Origin: an uncultured Armatimonadota bacterium
Lineage (GTDB): Bacteria > Armatimonadota > Fimbriimonadia > Fimbriimonadales > Fimbriimonadaceae
Direction: 5' to 3'
NCBI GenBank assembly: GCA_903833215.1
Contig: CAILEM010000109.1
Location: 20,659 to 84,658 of the forward strand
DNA length: 64,000 nt
Of the stretch, positions 10,031 to 18,483 are shown piece after piece. A program made the position numbers and the translations under genes. The notes under the pieces are model-generated. The model searched no databases, was not told the DNA's origin, and worked only from the letters and a program-made list of their open reading frames with translations. Positions within the stretch are counted from its first letter, which is position 1. Each line of letters begins with the position of its first letter.

Positions 10031-11461
10031 CTAGCGGTGGAGGGCAAGGGAAATGCCACGATCAAGAACCCTATTTGGCGACCCGCCAATGTTCCCGCCG
10101 TCATCGATGAGATTGCTTCCTACAGCGTATACCACGTGATTCCGGCTGTTGTATCGCATCGGTTTGCCGTCGTAGGGATCCGTTGGCCAGTCGCCTAATA
10201 TGCTCCGGAGAGCTTCTTTAGATCTCGGCAAAGCGCCACCGTGCGTGGAACGGTAGATGCGTGTAGCGAGGAGCACACGAGTGGCATCGTGCAGAGATCT
10301 TGATCGTGCCGAGACTTCGGTGATATTCCTCGAACCCATCATGTCTGAGATCATCACGCGTCCATAGTAATTTGGAGTTCGATACGTGGACAGGCGAAAT
10401 AGAAAGAAGCTTGTTCGCCGGCGCGAAGAACTCATTTCATCAAGTGTCGGTGGTTTAGGCAAGCCTTTCGCTTGGTCGACCTGTAATCGTTCTCCCTTGT
10501 CGCTGAATTGACTGAGGGGAGTTTTCGCATTTTCCATTGCGGTCGCTATGAGGTTTCCCGCGAGGCGCGAAGTCGTTATGGCATCGTAGGTCGTTTCGAA
10601 TTCGGTTCTTGCAGGATCTTGCTTTTGAGTTGCGTCTTCGTCATTCTTCGTCGAACTGGGCGACTTTAGGTCCAGAAACGGGTTTGGAAGACGGGGCAAA
10701 ATCTCTTGTTGAAACTCCGCTCTCCAAGACGCGACGAGGTCAGTGTCGACCGCAGCTGCAGGTTCGATGGCATCCAAGAGCAACTTGCACTCTTTGGCAG
10801 AGCATCGAGGATCGGCGCCAAAAGCAGCGATAGTGTGCATTAGCAAGCCGTCGATGGCGCTTGCCACCAGATATTGAAGCAAGGGGCCATGCAGCCCTTG
10901 CACTCGGTCCTGGAACAGTAGTGCTATAAGGAGACATCGGGCTGCTGCCTTTTGATCGCCGAATTGGCGATAGACGGAAGCACTCTCCGCCAAAGCTCGT
11001 GCCATGACTTTAAGTTGAGAGTACATTTCATACACTGGGCGGTGGGAGATGATCTCATCCTTCCGCTCTCCAAGCTCCCGGTCTGGAAGCGAAATTGGCC
11101 CTTCCGCCAGCAAAGACTGGACGTTCCTTATCCTTTCATCCCCCCAAAGGTGGTCGGCAAGATACATGCGGTCAAGGGCGGTTGAAGTCTTGTTCGCAAG
11201 GCTCGCAAGTTGCTTTTGACTGAAGGAGTCGATGAACCCAATAAGCCGTAAGAGCCTTGCCTGAGCGGCAGTGTCTCGGGGCCACTTTTCGAGGAGTTGA
11301 GGGGGTACCGTAGATTCCACTTCGCTTAACTTCGCCAGTTGAATGTGCGGTTCGAAGCAGTACTTCTCAGTGCAGATGGCAGCAGCGCCGAGGAGGACGA
11401 GAGCAAACAGTATCCTCCCAACCCTTGTGCGCACCAGCCATCGCATGGAAACATGGTACAT
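10031..11461 (-). CDS. Membrane-anchored protein of unknown function with DPYDGKP C-terminal motif
   Basis: This protein of 476 residues (471 if translation begins at the ATG at 11446) is not recognised as a named family. It has an N-terminal signal anchor (RILFALVLLGAAAI) and a long helical soluble part. Near the C-terminus it has DPYDGKPMRYNSRNHVVYAVG followed by DDGG. From memory, that signature recurs in large planctomycete-type exported proteins. No catalytic motif is evident. It is co-directional with obg and could share its transcript. No clear Shine-Dalgarno precedes either start. Confidence 0.8.
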   Translation of the reverse strand: MYHVSMRWLVRTRVGRILFALVLLGAAAICTEKYCFEPHIQLAKLSEVESTVPPQLLEKWPRDTAAQARLLRLIGFIDSFSQKQLASLANKTSTALDRMYLADHLWGDERIRNVQSLLAEGPISLPDRELGERKDEIISHRPVYEMYSQLKVMARALAESASVYRQFGDQKAAARCLLIALLFQDRVQGLHGPLLQYLVASAIDGLLMHTIAAFGADPRCSAKECKLLLDAIEPAAAVDTDLVASWRAEFQQEILPRLPNPFLDLKSPSSTKNDEDATQKQDPARTEFETTYDAITTSRLAGNLIATAMENAKTPLSQFSDKGERLQVDQAKGLPKPPTLDEMSSSRRRTSFFLFRLSTYRTPNYYGRVMISDMMGSRNITEVSARSRSLHDATRVLLATRIYRSTHGGALPRSKEALRSILGDWPTDPYDGKPMRYNSRNHVVYAVGSNLIDDGGNIGGSPNRVLDRGISLALHR

Positions 11462-11521
11462 CGGGGTTAGGGGACGACGTATGCCCTTGTGCGCAGATTT
11501 GCCAGTTTAAGCCTTTTCACA

Positions 11522-13978
11522 ATGATCGATAAGTTACTGACATGGTTCACCGAACAGGACTGGACGCCATTTGAATTTCAGCAGGAAGTCTGGCGCGCCT
11601 ATCTGAACGGGGAAAACGGTCTGATTCACTCGGCGACGGGTACGGGAAAGACCCTCGCCGCGTGGATGGGTCCCCTAGCTGAATGGCTGCATGAAAATCC
11701 TCAATCAGCGCCTGGAGCTACGAAGCGCAACGATGCCCCTGGACTGCGAGTGCTTTGGATTACGCCACTGAGGGCCTTGGCGGCAGATACTGAGCTTTCA
11801 TTGAAGGTGCCGCTGGCAGGTCTAGGCATTCCTTGGACCGTGGAAACCCGGACGGGAGACACCTCGCAGAGCCTTAGGAAAAAGCAGGGTGTCCAACTCC
11901 CGACCGCGTTTATTACGACACCGGAAAGCCTGACGCTCATGCTCACACGCGACGACGCAGCTGAGCTATTTCGGGAGCTGCGTTGCATCGTGGTTGACGA
12001 ATGGCACGAACTCTTGTCAACCAAACGTGGCGTTCAGACGGAGCTGGCTTTAGCGAGGGTTCGCGGACTTTGCCCAACGGTTCGCACTTGGGGAGTATCC
12101 GCCACCCTCGGCAATCTTGAGGATGCCTCGCAGACCCTCCAAGGGGTTGGGGCTTCGGCGCGAATCGTTCGAGGACATGTTTCAAAGCAAATCGTCATCG
12201 ACTCGATCTTGCCTACCAACATCAGTCGATTTCCGTGGTCGGGTCACTTTGGAACGACCATGATTCCGCCGGTGATCGAGGCCATCGAGGAAGGTGGAAC
12301 GTGTCTGATCTTTACAAATACGCGGTCACAGGCTGAGATCTGGCATCAACAGATCACTCAGTCGCGCCCAGATTGGGCCGATCAAGTCGGGCTTCATCAC
12401 GGCTCACTGGCAAGGGAAGTGCGCGACCAAGTTGAAGCGGACCTTAAGCAGGGAAGGCTTCGCGCCGTTGTCACGACTTCGAGCTTGGATCTCGGTGTCG
12501 ACTTCTCACCTGTTGATCGGGTTCTTCAAGTAGGTAGCCCAAAAGGAGTCGCCCGGTTACTTCAGCGAGCGGGACGAAGCGGCCACCGCCCAGGTGTGCC
12601 CAGCCGAGTCACCTGTGTTCCAACCCATGCGTTTGAGTTAGTCGATATCGCGGCGGCAAGGCAGGCAGCGTTGGAAGGGAGGATTGAAGATCGCGAGCAC
12701 CTGTCCAAGCCGCTTGATGTCTTGGCCCAGCATGTCGTCAGCATTGCCGCTGGCACTGGTTTCACTTACCAGGCGATGCTGGATGAAGTTCGCACCACGG
12801 TAGCTTTCCAAGATTTGACCTTGGAGGAGTGGGAGTGGGTTCTCGACTTTGTCGTGCGAGGCGGAGAGTCACTTCGTGCATATCCTGAATATCGTCGCGT
12901 CGTGATCAGTGCCGACGGTGTGTATCGGGTCGAAGATCAAGACATCGCGCGACGCCACCGAATGTCCATCGGGACGATCATGAGCGACATGGCGATGTCC
13001 GTCCAATATGTCGGTGGCGGACGATTGGGAACCGTCGAGGAATCGTTTCTGGCGAGGCTGAATCCAGGAGATAAGTTCCTGTTTGCTGGAAAACCGCTCC
13101 AATTCGTCCGCATCAGCGAAACCGTCGCTTGGGTGAAGAAGGCTACCAACCTGAAAGGAGCGGTTCCACGCTGGAATGGTGGCCGCCTGCCCTTATCTAC
13201 GGAGTTGGCGCATGCCATCCGGCAGGAATTGGAAGCGGCAAAATACGGCGAATTACGCTCTCCCGAGATGGAATTATTGGCGCCGATTTTGTCGCTACAA
13301 GCCGATTGGTCTGCCATCCCCGCCGAACACGAGTTTCTCATTGAGCAGTTAGAAACAAACGAAGGCCATCACCTGTTTTTCTATCCATTCGAAGGCCGGT
13401 TGGTTCACGAAGGGCTCGCCGCGCTATTCGCTTATCGGATTTCTCAGATTCAACCGATCACTTTCAGCATCGCCTGCAACGATTATGGATTTGAGTTATT
13501 AGCCGCCGAGCCAGCCCCCCTTTCTCAAGCTTTGGCGGAAGGGCTACTTTCACCAGAGAACTTAGCCATTGACATTCCCGCCAGCCTGAACGCGGTGGAG
13601 ATGGCGAAGCGCCAGTTCCGCGAGATTGCCCGGATTGCAGGACTCGTGTTTCAAGGGTATCCGGGAGTGCACAAATCAGCAAAGCAGGTTCAAGCATCGA
13701 GCGGTTTGTTTTATGACGTATTCGCACGGTACGACCCCAAGAATATGTTATTGCAACAAGCGGAGAGGGAAGTGCTCGAGAGGCAACTTGAGCGGAGTAG
13801 GTTGGCAAGGGCGCTTGATCGACTTGAGAAGTCGTCAATTCTGCGTGCGTACCCGGAGCGCCCGACTCCGATCGCCTTTCCGATCTTGGTGGATCGCCTT
13901 CGAGAGACGGTGACGAGTGAGAACATCGCCCAACGAATTCAGAAGCTTTCGCTCACCTTGGAGAAGGAAGCCGGTTGA
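11522..13978 (+). CDS. Ligase-associated DEXH-box DNA helicase (Lhr-like)
   Basis: The 818-residue SF2 helicase is taken from the ATG at 11522; an in-frame start at 11489 adds only 11 non-conserved residues. Walker A SATGTGKT is at 37-44, the DEXH box DEWH at 159-162, motif III SAT in GVSATLGN, and motif VI in LLQRAGRSGHRPG. A long Lhr-type C-terminal extension follows. Length and gene context match the bacterial DNA-damage helicase that accompanies pdeM, an MBL-fold exonuclease and an ATP-dependent ligase. Here only pdeM follows, 25 bp downstream. The product probably unwinds or translocates on DNA during end repair. Confidence 0.93.
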   Translation: MIDKLLTWFTEQDWTPFEFQQEVWRAYLNGENGLIHSATGTGKTLAAWMGPLAEWLHENPQSAPGATKRNDAPGLRVLWITPLRALAADTELSLKVPLAGLGIPWTVETRTGDTSQSLRKKQGVQLPTAFITTPESLTLMLTRDDAAELFRELRCIVVDEWHELLSTKRGVQTELALARVRGLCPTVRTWGVSATLGNLEDASQTLQGVGASARIVRGHVSKQIVIDSILPTNISRFPWSGHFGTTMIPPVIEAIEEGGTCLIFTNTRSQAEIWHQQITQSRPDWADQVGLHHGSLAREVRDQVEADLKQGRLRAVVTTSSLDLGVDFSPVDRVLQVGSPKGVARLLQRAGRSGHRPGVPSRVTCVPTHAFELVDIAAARQAALEGRIEDREHLSKPLDVLAQHVVSIAAGTGFTYQAMLDEVRTTVAFQDLTLEEWEWVLDFVVRGGESLRAYPEYRRVVISADGVYRVEDQDIARRHRMSIGTIMSDMAMSVQYVGGGRLGTVEESFLARLNPGDKFLFAGKPLQFVRISETVAWVKKATNLKGAVPRWNGGRLPLSTELAHAIRQELEAAKYGELRSPEMELLAPILSLQADWSAIPAEHEFLIEQLETNEGHHLFFYPFEGRLVHEGLAALFAYRISQIQPITFSIACNDYGFELLAAEPAPLSQALAEGLLSPENLAIDIPASLNAVEMAKRQFREIARIAGLVFQGYPGVHKSAKQVQASSGLFYDVFARYDPKNMLLQQAEREVLERQLERSRLARALDRLEKSSILRAYPERPTPIAFPILVDRLRETVTSENIAQRIQKLSLTLEKEAG

Positions 13979-14003
13979 TGCGAATGGGAAGGCATAATGA
14001 GCC

Positions 14004-14669
14004 GTGAAAGGTAGTTGGGAGTTGGTGGCGGGTGGGGAACAGATGCTTGCCCTTCCGCAAAAAGCACTCTTCTGGCCCGACCAATCCACCCTATTCGTTG
14101 CGGACGTTCACCTTGGGAAGGATGCCACCATGCAGGCCGCTGGCATTCCGATTCCCCTTGGTCCGACAAATTCGTCGCTGCATAATCTGACGGATCTCCT
14201 GCTACAAGTTCAGCCAAAACGCTTAGTTCTCCTGGGTGATCTGTGGCATGCCAAAGCGGGAAGAACAGCAGACCTTGTCGCCGACTTTGTAGCTTGGAGA
14301 CAGCTGCACTGCGAGATTGAGATGCTGTTAGTGGAGGGAAACCACGATGCCAAAGCGGGTCCACTTCCCGCAGAGATTGGCGTGAGTGAGGTTAAAGAGC
14401 CCCACAAAATGGGGCCATTTTCCCTGTGCCACCATCCAGAAACAGTCGCACAGGGATATGTCCTGAGTGGGCATATCCACCCCGGTGTCGTTTTGCATGG
14501 AAAGGGACGACAGTCGATGCGCTTACCCTGTTTTTGGTTCGGAAAGAAGGTCGCTGTCCTCCCCGCGTTCGGCGAATTTACGGGCTGCGGGCGGGTGAGC
14601 CCGTGTGAAGGGGACCAGGTTTTACTTATCGCCGAAGGCTCTGTTTTTCCGGCTCAAATTTCTACCTAA
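14004..14669 (+). CDS. pdeM: Ligase-associated DNA damage response endonuclease PdeM
   Basis: The 221-residue calcineurin-like metallophosphoesterase starts at a GTG at 14004. The metal-binding motifs are in the canonical order: ADVHLGK (D34, H36), GDLWHA (G78-D79), GNHD (112-115) and GHIHPG (156-161). PdeM family members are DNA endonucleases/phosphoesterases encoded beside an Lhr-like helicase, as here. A CATAAT box ends 5 nt before the GTG, so a second leaderless promoter is possible in addition to read-through from the helicase gene. Confidence 0.92.
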   Translation: MKGSWELVAGGEQMLALPQKALFWPDQSTLFVADVHLGKDATMQAAGIPIPLGPTNSSLHNLTDLLLQVQPKRLVLLGDLWHAKAGRTADLVADFVAWRQLHCEIEMLLVEGNHDAKAGPLPAEIGVSEVKEPHKMGPFSLCHHPETVAQGYVLSGHIHPGVVLHGKGRQSMRLPCFWFGKKVAVLPAFGEFTGCGRVSPCEGDQVLLIAEGSVFPAQIST

Positions 14670-14703
14670 CAAGGTGTCAATTGCGGGGTAACTTGGCTTT
14701 GAA

Positions 14704-15459
14704 ATGGCCATTCCGATTGCTCTTCAGCTCTATTCGGTGCGCGACGACTGCGCACGCGACTTCTTTGGCACGATCGCCCAGGTAGCGGCGATGGGATACG
14801 CAGGTGTCGAGTTCGCCGGCTACCATGGCGCCTCCGCCGCGGACATCCGCAAAGTGCTCGATGACAACGGCCTCAAAGTCGCCGGGACCCATGCGGGATT
14901 CAACACCTTGCAAGACGATGTCCTCGACGCGACCATCGAATTCCACAACATTCTGGGTTGCACCAACCTGGTGGTGCCCTGGCTCCCTGAGGAAACTCGA
15001 GCCACTCCCGACGCTTGCAAAGCGACGGCAGAAAAGCTTAACGCCATCAGCGAAAAGCTGAAGCCCCACGACATGCGAACCGGTTTCCACTGCCACGAAG
15101 GCGACATGCACGTCCTAGAGGGCGGCAAGAGCGCATGGGATCTCTTGGGTGCCTACACTACCGATGATTTCATCATGCAGTACGACACCGCCAATGGTAT
15201 GGCCGGTGGCGCTGATCCTGTCCAACCGATCCTCGATTGGCCAGGCCGTGGTATTGCCGTTCACCTCAAAGAGTGGTCTGGCGAGCACGGTGCAAAGGTC
15301 ATCGGCGAAGGCCAGATCCCTTGGGCAAAGGTCTTTGAGGCTTGCGAAACGGTTGCCGGTACCCAGTGGTACATCGTCGAGCACGAGTCCTACGAAGGCA
15401 TGACGCCGCTCGAAGCCGCCGACAAATGCCTAAAGAACCTCCGCGTGATGGGCAAGTAA
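14704..15459 (+). CDS. Sugar phosphate isomerase/epimerase (xylose isomerase-like TIM barrel)
   Basis: The 251-residue protein has the AP endonuclease 2 / xylose-isomerase-like TIM-barrel fold. It shows the opening LQLYSVRDD, then GYAGVEFAGYHG, GTHAGF, a metal-site segment GFHCHEGD, a QYDTAN strand and a late WYIVEHESYEG strand that supplies a glutamate. Relatives isomerise or epimerise sugars or inosose; the substrate cannot be told from sequence. It lies 34 bp after pdeM but the function is unrelated. A perfect hairpin follows the stop. Confidence 0.88.
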   Translation: MAIPIALQLYSVRDDCARDFFGTIAQVAAMGYAGVEFAGYHGASAADIRKVLDDNGLKVAGTHAGFNTLQDDVLDATIEFHNILGCTNLVVPWLPEETRATPDACKATAEKLNAISEKLKPHDMRTGFHCHEGDMHVLEGGKSAWDLLGAYTTDDFIMQYDTANGMAGGADPVQPILDWPGRGIAVHLKEWSGEHGAKVIGEGQIPWAKVFEACETVAGTQWYIVEHESYEGMTPLEAADKCLKNLRVMGK

Positions 15460-15464
15460 AACCG

Positions 15465-15490
15465 TTGGGGCGAGGTGCACTTCGCCCCAA
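15465..15490 (+). terminator. Perfect hairpin after the sugar isomerase gene
   Basis: TTGGGGCGA at 15465-15473 pairs perfectly with TCGCCCCAA at 15482-15490 around an 8-nt loop, 5 bp after the stop codon. An A-run rather than a U-run follows on this strand, so it may act as an mRNA 3' stabiliser or a poor terminator. Confidence 0.5.
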
Positions 15491-15506
15491 AAATCCGACT
15501 CCGTTG

Positions 15507-15615
15507 TATGGGCAAGGCGTGCCTTGCTAACCCAAATTCGGGAAGCCACAACGCACACAAGAATCGTCACATCTCGCCTCCCATATGTATGGGCAAGGCG
15601 TGCCTTGCTTACCCA
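15507..15615. repeat. Pair of GCAAGGC-GT-GCCTTGC palindromic repeats
   Basis: Two 28-bp copies at 15507-15534 and 15588-15615 are identical apart from one base. Each contains the perfect palindrome GCAAGGC-GT-GCCTTGC flanked by TATGG on one side and ACCCA on the other. They are 81 bp apart in an otherwise gene-free gap. This looks like a REP-type interspersed palindrome. Confidence 0.7.
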
Positions 15616-15721
15616 ACGTTGGCCAGTCACAGCAGTAGCAAGAAGCGAGGCACGCGTCGCCCCTCGTGCTGGGGTACCAAATTAGGCGAAATAACTACAT
15701 CGTCGGGAACGGTGCCAGATG

Positions 15722-15727
15722 TAGAAT
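15722..15727 (+). promoter_or_regulatory. Leaderless-type -10 box TAGAAT
   Basis: TAGAAT ends 6 nt before the ATG at 15734. There is no Shine-Dalgarno sequence. A transcript starting about 7 nt after the box would begin at or beside the start codon. Confidence 0.5.
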
Positions 15728-15733
15728 CCGACT

Positions 15734-16051
15734 ATGGCAGAAGCACGCACCCAATCCCGTGAAGGCTTTGTAACAATTAATGTTTTCGTTGTTGAACCCC
15801 ACCCAGGCGGAGACGGTTCCTACGAGAACCCGCACTTCCTAAAGCGCGGAACCATCCCCGTGTTCTTGCTCGAACTCCGCGCTCCGTTGCTCATTGATGA
15901 GAATGAGTACGAATGGGTCGACGCTTGTTACGACCTTGCTCACCACGAGGTAATGGCGTTCGTGAAGCATGATCCAGGCGAAGAAAAGGTTATCAATGCG
16001 GCCAAGGCACTCGTTCCTGATATCGCGCGTTATGGCGTAACTTCCGGTTAG
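15734..16051 (+). CDS. Small conserved-looking protein of unknown function
   Basis: The 105-residue acidic protein is not recognised. It has no signal peptide or membrane segment and reads as a compact soluble alpha/beta domain (VTINVFVVEPHPGGDGSYENPHF, then an acidic helix region). Its own TAGAAT box directly upstream and a strong terminator directly downstream make it a well-delimited single-gene unit, which supports its reality. Confidence 0.75.
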   Translation: MAEARTQSREGFVTINVFVVEPHPGGDGSYENPHFLKRGTIPVFLLELRAPLLIDENEYEWVDACYDLAHHEVMAFVKHDPGEEKVINAAKALVPDIARYGVTSG

Positions 16052-16084
16052 GAATATATAATCCCCGCGCTAAACGTTGAGTTT

Positions 16085-16127
16085 CGGCGTACCTGATTCT
16101 ATACTTCAGGTACGCCGTCCTTTTTTT
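16085..16127 (+). terminator. Strong intrinsic terminator
   Basis: CGGCGTACCTGA at 16085-16096 pairs perfectly over 12 bp with TCAGGTACGCCG at 16106-16117 around a 9-nt loop, followed by TCC and seven T. It ends the transcript of the 15734-16051 gene. Confidence 0.93.
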
Positions 16128-16138
16128 GGCGACAGTAT

Positions 16139-16477
16139 ATGATCGACACCTATATCAACCTCGATGGCTCCCCCTGGGGGAAACTGTCGATGTCATTTAA
16201 GCCGAATCCGGAGCATATGGTCGACCAGGAGCCGTTCGACGCCCTCTGCGATTCGATCCAGGCCCTCACACAGGGTGAAATCGAGTTCACCGCAACCCAA
16301 AAACCGTGTTTTGTCCATAGAGAAGGGGTGTGGCGAGATCTTGAATTCCTGCTCGAGCCGGACGGGACTTTGATTGCAAACGTGTATGTTTGCTGCCGCC
16401 AATACGCTCCTGTGATCGGTCCGTCAATGCCTCAACTTGAGTCATTCATCAAACGGAAACTTAAGCTCGTAGTCTGA
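16139..16477 (+). CDS. Small hypothetical protein
   Basis: The 112-residue protein begins at the ATG at 16139, just after the terminator. It is an acidic cytosolic-looking alpha/beta protein with three or four Cys (FVHREGVWRDLEFLLEPDGTLIANVYVCC). No family was recognised. Its 3' end overlaps the 3' end of the opposite-strand small gene by 36 bp. It belongs to a run of orphan genes between 15.7 and 20.7 kb. Confidence 0.6.
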   Translation: MIDTYINLDGSPWGKLSMSFKPNPEHMVDQEPFDALCDSIQALTQGEIEFTATQKPCFVHREGVWRDLEFLLEPDGTLIANVYVCCRQYAPVIGPSMPQLESFIKRKLKLVV

Positions 16478-16702
16478 GATGCCGTTGCGCTCCAGTGTGG
16501 CGGCAAATGTAGCCTTAAAACCTGGGGGGAGAGACATGGTTTGTCGACATTCGTAGCATTTTACGACGACCGTGGGGCAGTTCGGGTCGTTGAGCCGAAT
16601 GAGAGGCCGCCAGCCATGGATACACCATAAGTCGCTGACGGCGTCGGTAAGTTTGGTCAGAAGGGCTCGCTCATCAGTCGCCTGCGGAGAGGTCGTATCC
16701 AT
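16442..16702 (-). CDS. Small hypothetical protein with C-x2-C
   Basis: The 86-residue protein of unknown family has a central WRPLIRLNDPNCPTVVVKCYECRQT. The CxxC (KCYEC) could be part of a small zinc site. It converges with the 16139-16477 gene and overlaps it by 36 bp. A TAGGCT box lies 11 nt before the ATG. The call rests mainly on natural amino-acid composition. Confidence 0.5.
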   Translation of the reverse strand: MDTTSPQATDERALLTKLTDAVSDLWCIHGWRPLIRLNDPNCPTVVVKCYECRQTMSLPPGFKATFAATLERNGISDYELKFPFDE

Positions 16703-16735
16703 AGATGCTTTTGAGCCTATTCTAACCGTCGAGTT

Positions 16736-16960
16736 CTAGTAAAGGCCGATGACTTCTTTGAACAGGACTGTGACGTGTTTTGGGACCGCTGCCTTGCCAA
16801 CGGTTTGTACACAAGCGTAAGTTTCGGTGAGCGGACTGTGGCGAATTTGGAAACTTTGGAAGTCAGAGCGCAATCGCACGGCTTCGGAATCCTTGAACTC
16901 CGCCTCAATCATGATGTAGGGTTCGCCCTTGCTGTCTTTCGTGGTGATTGCTATTCGCAT
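16736..16960 (-). CDS. Small hypothetical protein
   Basis: The 74-residue protein has beta-strand-like alternation (MRIAITTKDSKGEPYIMIEAEF) and no known motif. A TATGCT box at 16966-16971 ends 5 nt before its ATG, the same grammar as at other starts in this window, which argues that it is a real leaderless gene. Confidence 0.55.
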   Translation of the reverse strand: MRIAITTKDSKGEPYIMIEAEFKDSEAVRLRSDFQSFQIRHSPLTETYACVQTVGKAAVPKHVTVLFKEVIGLY

Positions 16961-16965
16961 ACCTC

Positions 16966-16971
16966 AGCATA
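16966..16971 (-). promoter_or_regulatory. Leaderless-type -10 box TATGCT
   Basis: On the minus strand TATGCT lies 5 nt before the ATG at 16960, with no Shine-Dalgarno sequence. Confidence 0.4.
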
Positions 16972-17029
16972 GCCGCAAAACCCAATGTTATTCGGTTTAC
17001 CGGCAAAGTGACCACACGGCGGAAGTGAG

Positions 17030-17035
17030 TAGACT
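17030..17035 (+). promoter_or_regulatory. Leaderless-type -10 box TAGACT
   Basis: TAGACT ends 7 nt before the ATG at 17043. Confidence 0.4.
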
Positions 17036-17042
17036 GGAGACC

Positions 17043-17315
17043 ATGCCCCAAACAATCTGGCGAGAGCCAACGGACCTCGAGTCGTCAAACGTGTTCGAGA
17101 TCGTTCGTCGGGTCGACTTCGTCGATCCCGCAACCAAGATGTCCATGACTCGAGTCAGTATGTTCCGTGAGGGCGATACCAGAACCCGAATCACCAAAGA
17201 GGTCTCCGCCAGCGACCACCAACCGCTCTCCGACTGGGAACTCATCGTGGTGTCCGACGGCGACATGCGCAAAGCCAAACGAGTCAACGAAGTCCTATTC
17301 GTCGACGCCAGCTGA
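17043..17315 (+). CDS. Small hypothetical protein
   Basis: The 90-residue protein starts at the ATG at 17043, behind a TAGACT box. A longer in-frame extension to 16929 exists but has poor composition. The sequence is mostly beta-like (FEIVRRVDFVDPATKMSMTRVSMFREGD, then WELIVVSDGDM) without a recognised motif. It is part of the 15.7-20.7 kb orphan cluster. Confidence 0.55.
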   Translation: MPQTIWREPTDLESSNVFEIVRRVDFVDPATKMSMTRVSMFREGDTRTRITKEVSASDHQPLSDWELIVVSDGDMRKAKRVNEVLFVDAS

Positions 17316-17335
17316 GGCCGAATTTCACGCCGAAG

Positions 17336-17656
17336 TTATCCTTTTCCTGGGAATTCGCTCGGAAAGTCTGTATCGAGGGAAAACTCTCGGACCTCAAGAT
17401 ACGCCCGCCGGATGATAGACGGTTTTGACATGGGCACCTCTATGTAAGCTCGGATTACTACGAACTTTGGATCTGAGTCGAAGCATGGCCACGAAAGAAT
17501 CGTACCGGTGGGCGGAAGCGATGGGAACTCAGCCGTGAACATTACCTCAGATCGTGCTGAACTACGAACGACTCCTACAAGCCATGAAGTTTCTGACATG
17601 GTTGAATTATGGAGAGTGAACTCGTACAACACTCTCCGGATACTCTCGCCTTCCAC
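17336..17656 (-). CDS. Small hypothetical protein
   Basis: The 106-residue protein of no recognised family has a plausible beta-rich core (VMFTAEFPSLPPTGTILSWP, then KFVVIRAYIEVP). It may start at the internal Met at 17599. It converges with the 17043-17315 gene at a 20-bp gap. Confidence 0.5.
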   Translation of the reverse strand: MEGESIRRVLYEFTLHNSTMSETSWLVGVVRSSARSEVMFTAEFPSLPPTGTILSWPCFDSDPKFVVIRAYIEVPMSKPSIIRRAYLEVREFSLDTDFPSEFPGKG

Positions 17657-17694
17657 ACCCTGAGGGAAGTAGTCGCCATCTACCTAACTCAGTG

Positions 17695-17720
17695 GACAAT
17701 GACGGTGTGACGTCATTGTC
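17695..17720. repeat. Perfect 10-bp inverted repeat
   Basis: GACAATGACG at 17695-17704 and CGTCATTGTC at 17711-17720 pair perfectly around a 6-nt loop. No U-tract follows on the plus strand. It lies between the 17336-17656 gene and the toxin-antitoxin-like operon and could be an operator or a hairpin. Confidence 0.5.
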
Positions 17721-17935
17721 GAGAATCCGCACGACCAAGCGATGAATCCGTGTTCTTTCACGCGAAGCTCAGCCGCATAGGCGGTGAAAGAGTAAAGTGC
17801 AATTCAACCGCCTCTGTATAGCATTAATGAGCGATATGGCATCTGGCGTCTACAGGCAAACATGTTTACAAGAAACCGTTCCGAATAGTTGACAGTGTGC
17901 AAGGCACCCCTACTTAGGCGTAGAATGTTCTTACA

Positions 17936-18253
17936 GTGGACTTAGTCAACGGTTTGACGCCAGAAGCAAAAACGGCAACAGTAAAGCTAACTGCGACTCG
18001 AGAAGAAGTTGCTGCCGCTCCATTTGCGTATGCTAATCATGTTGAGGTTAGGGCAACGGCGGACGAAGTGTTCTTGACGTTCTACGTTCGACAAGATTAC
18101 GCCGCCGTAATTGTGGATGGAGTCATGGAAAGCCATGTAAAGCCTGTCATCACACTGGTCGTCGCACCCGAAGTCGCATCGCGAATTATTGCTGCTGTTG
18201 GGACGGTAATTCCTCCAAAGATCGGAGTGCCTGATGCAGTGGAAACACCTTAA
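17936..18253 (+). CDS. DUF3467-like protein
   Basis: The 105-residue protein begins at a GTG at 17936, with a TAGAAT box at 17921-17926 ending 9 nt before it and a TTGACA at 17889-17894 (non-standard spacing). The segment FAYANHVEVRATADEVFLTFYV, then VKPVITLVVAPEVASRIIAAV, resembles DUF3467, a small domain that probably forms a ferredoxin-like sandwich. It overlaps the following DUF433 gene by 20 bp, so it forms one operon with the putative antitoxin and toxin. Its biochemical role is unknown. Confidence 0.7.
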   Translation: MDLVNGLTPEAKTATVKLTATREEVAAAPFAYANHVEVRATADEVFLTFYVRQDYAAVIVDGVMESHVKPVITLVVAPEVASRIIAAVGTVIPPKIGVPDAVETP

Positions 18254-18476
18254 AAGACGCCCGGGGTCAAAATACAGGCAACTATTCATTGCGGGAACAC
18301 GCATCATGGCGTCTTCCTTGGTTGGAACTATGCGCGCAGAAAACATGAGCGTAGAAGAGGCGGCGTCGGATTTCCATGTATCAATTTCTGCTGTTCGTGA
18401 AGCTATTCGTTACTGTCACCTTCACAAAAGGTTGATCGACGCAGAGACAGAAGAAGTGCGTCTGTTGTTTAGCTAA
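18234..18476 (+). CDS. DUF433-type antitoxin
   Basis: The 80-residue protein has the DUF433 pattern: a short strand QLFIAGTRIMASSLVGTM, then a helix-turn-helix MSVEEAASDFHVSISAVREAIRYCHLHK. DUF433 proteins are the usual antitoxin partners of DUF5615 PIN-like toxins and generally bind their own promoter. It overlaps the DUF3467 gene and lies 7 bp before the toxin gene. Confidence 0.8.
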   Translation: MQWKHLKRRPGSKYRQLFIAGTRIMASSLVGTMRAENMSVEEAASDFHVSISAVREAIRYCHLHKRLIDAETEEVRLLFS

Positions 18477-18483
18477 CCTCGGC

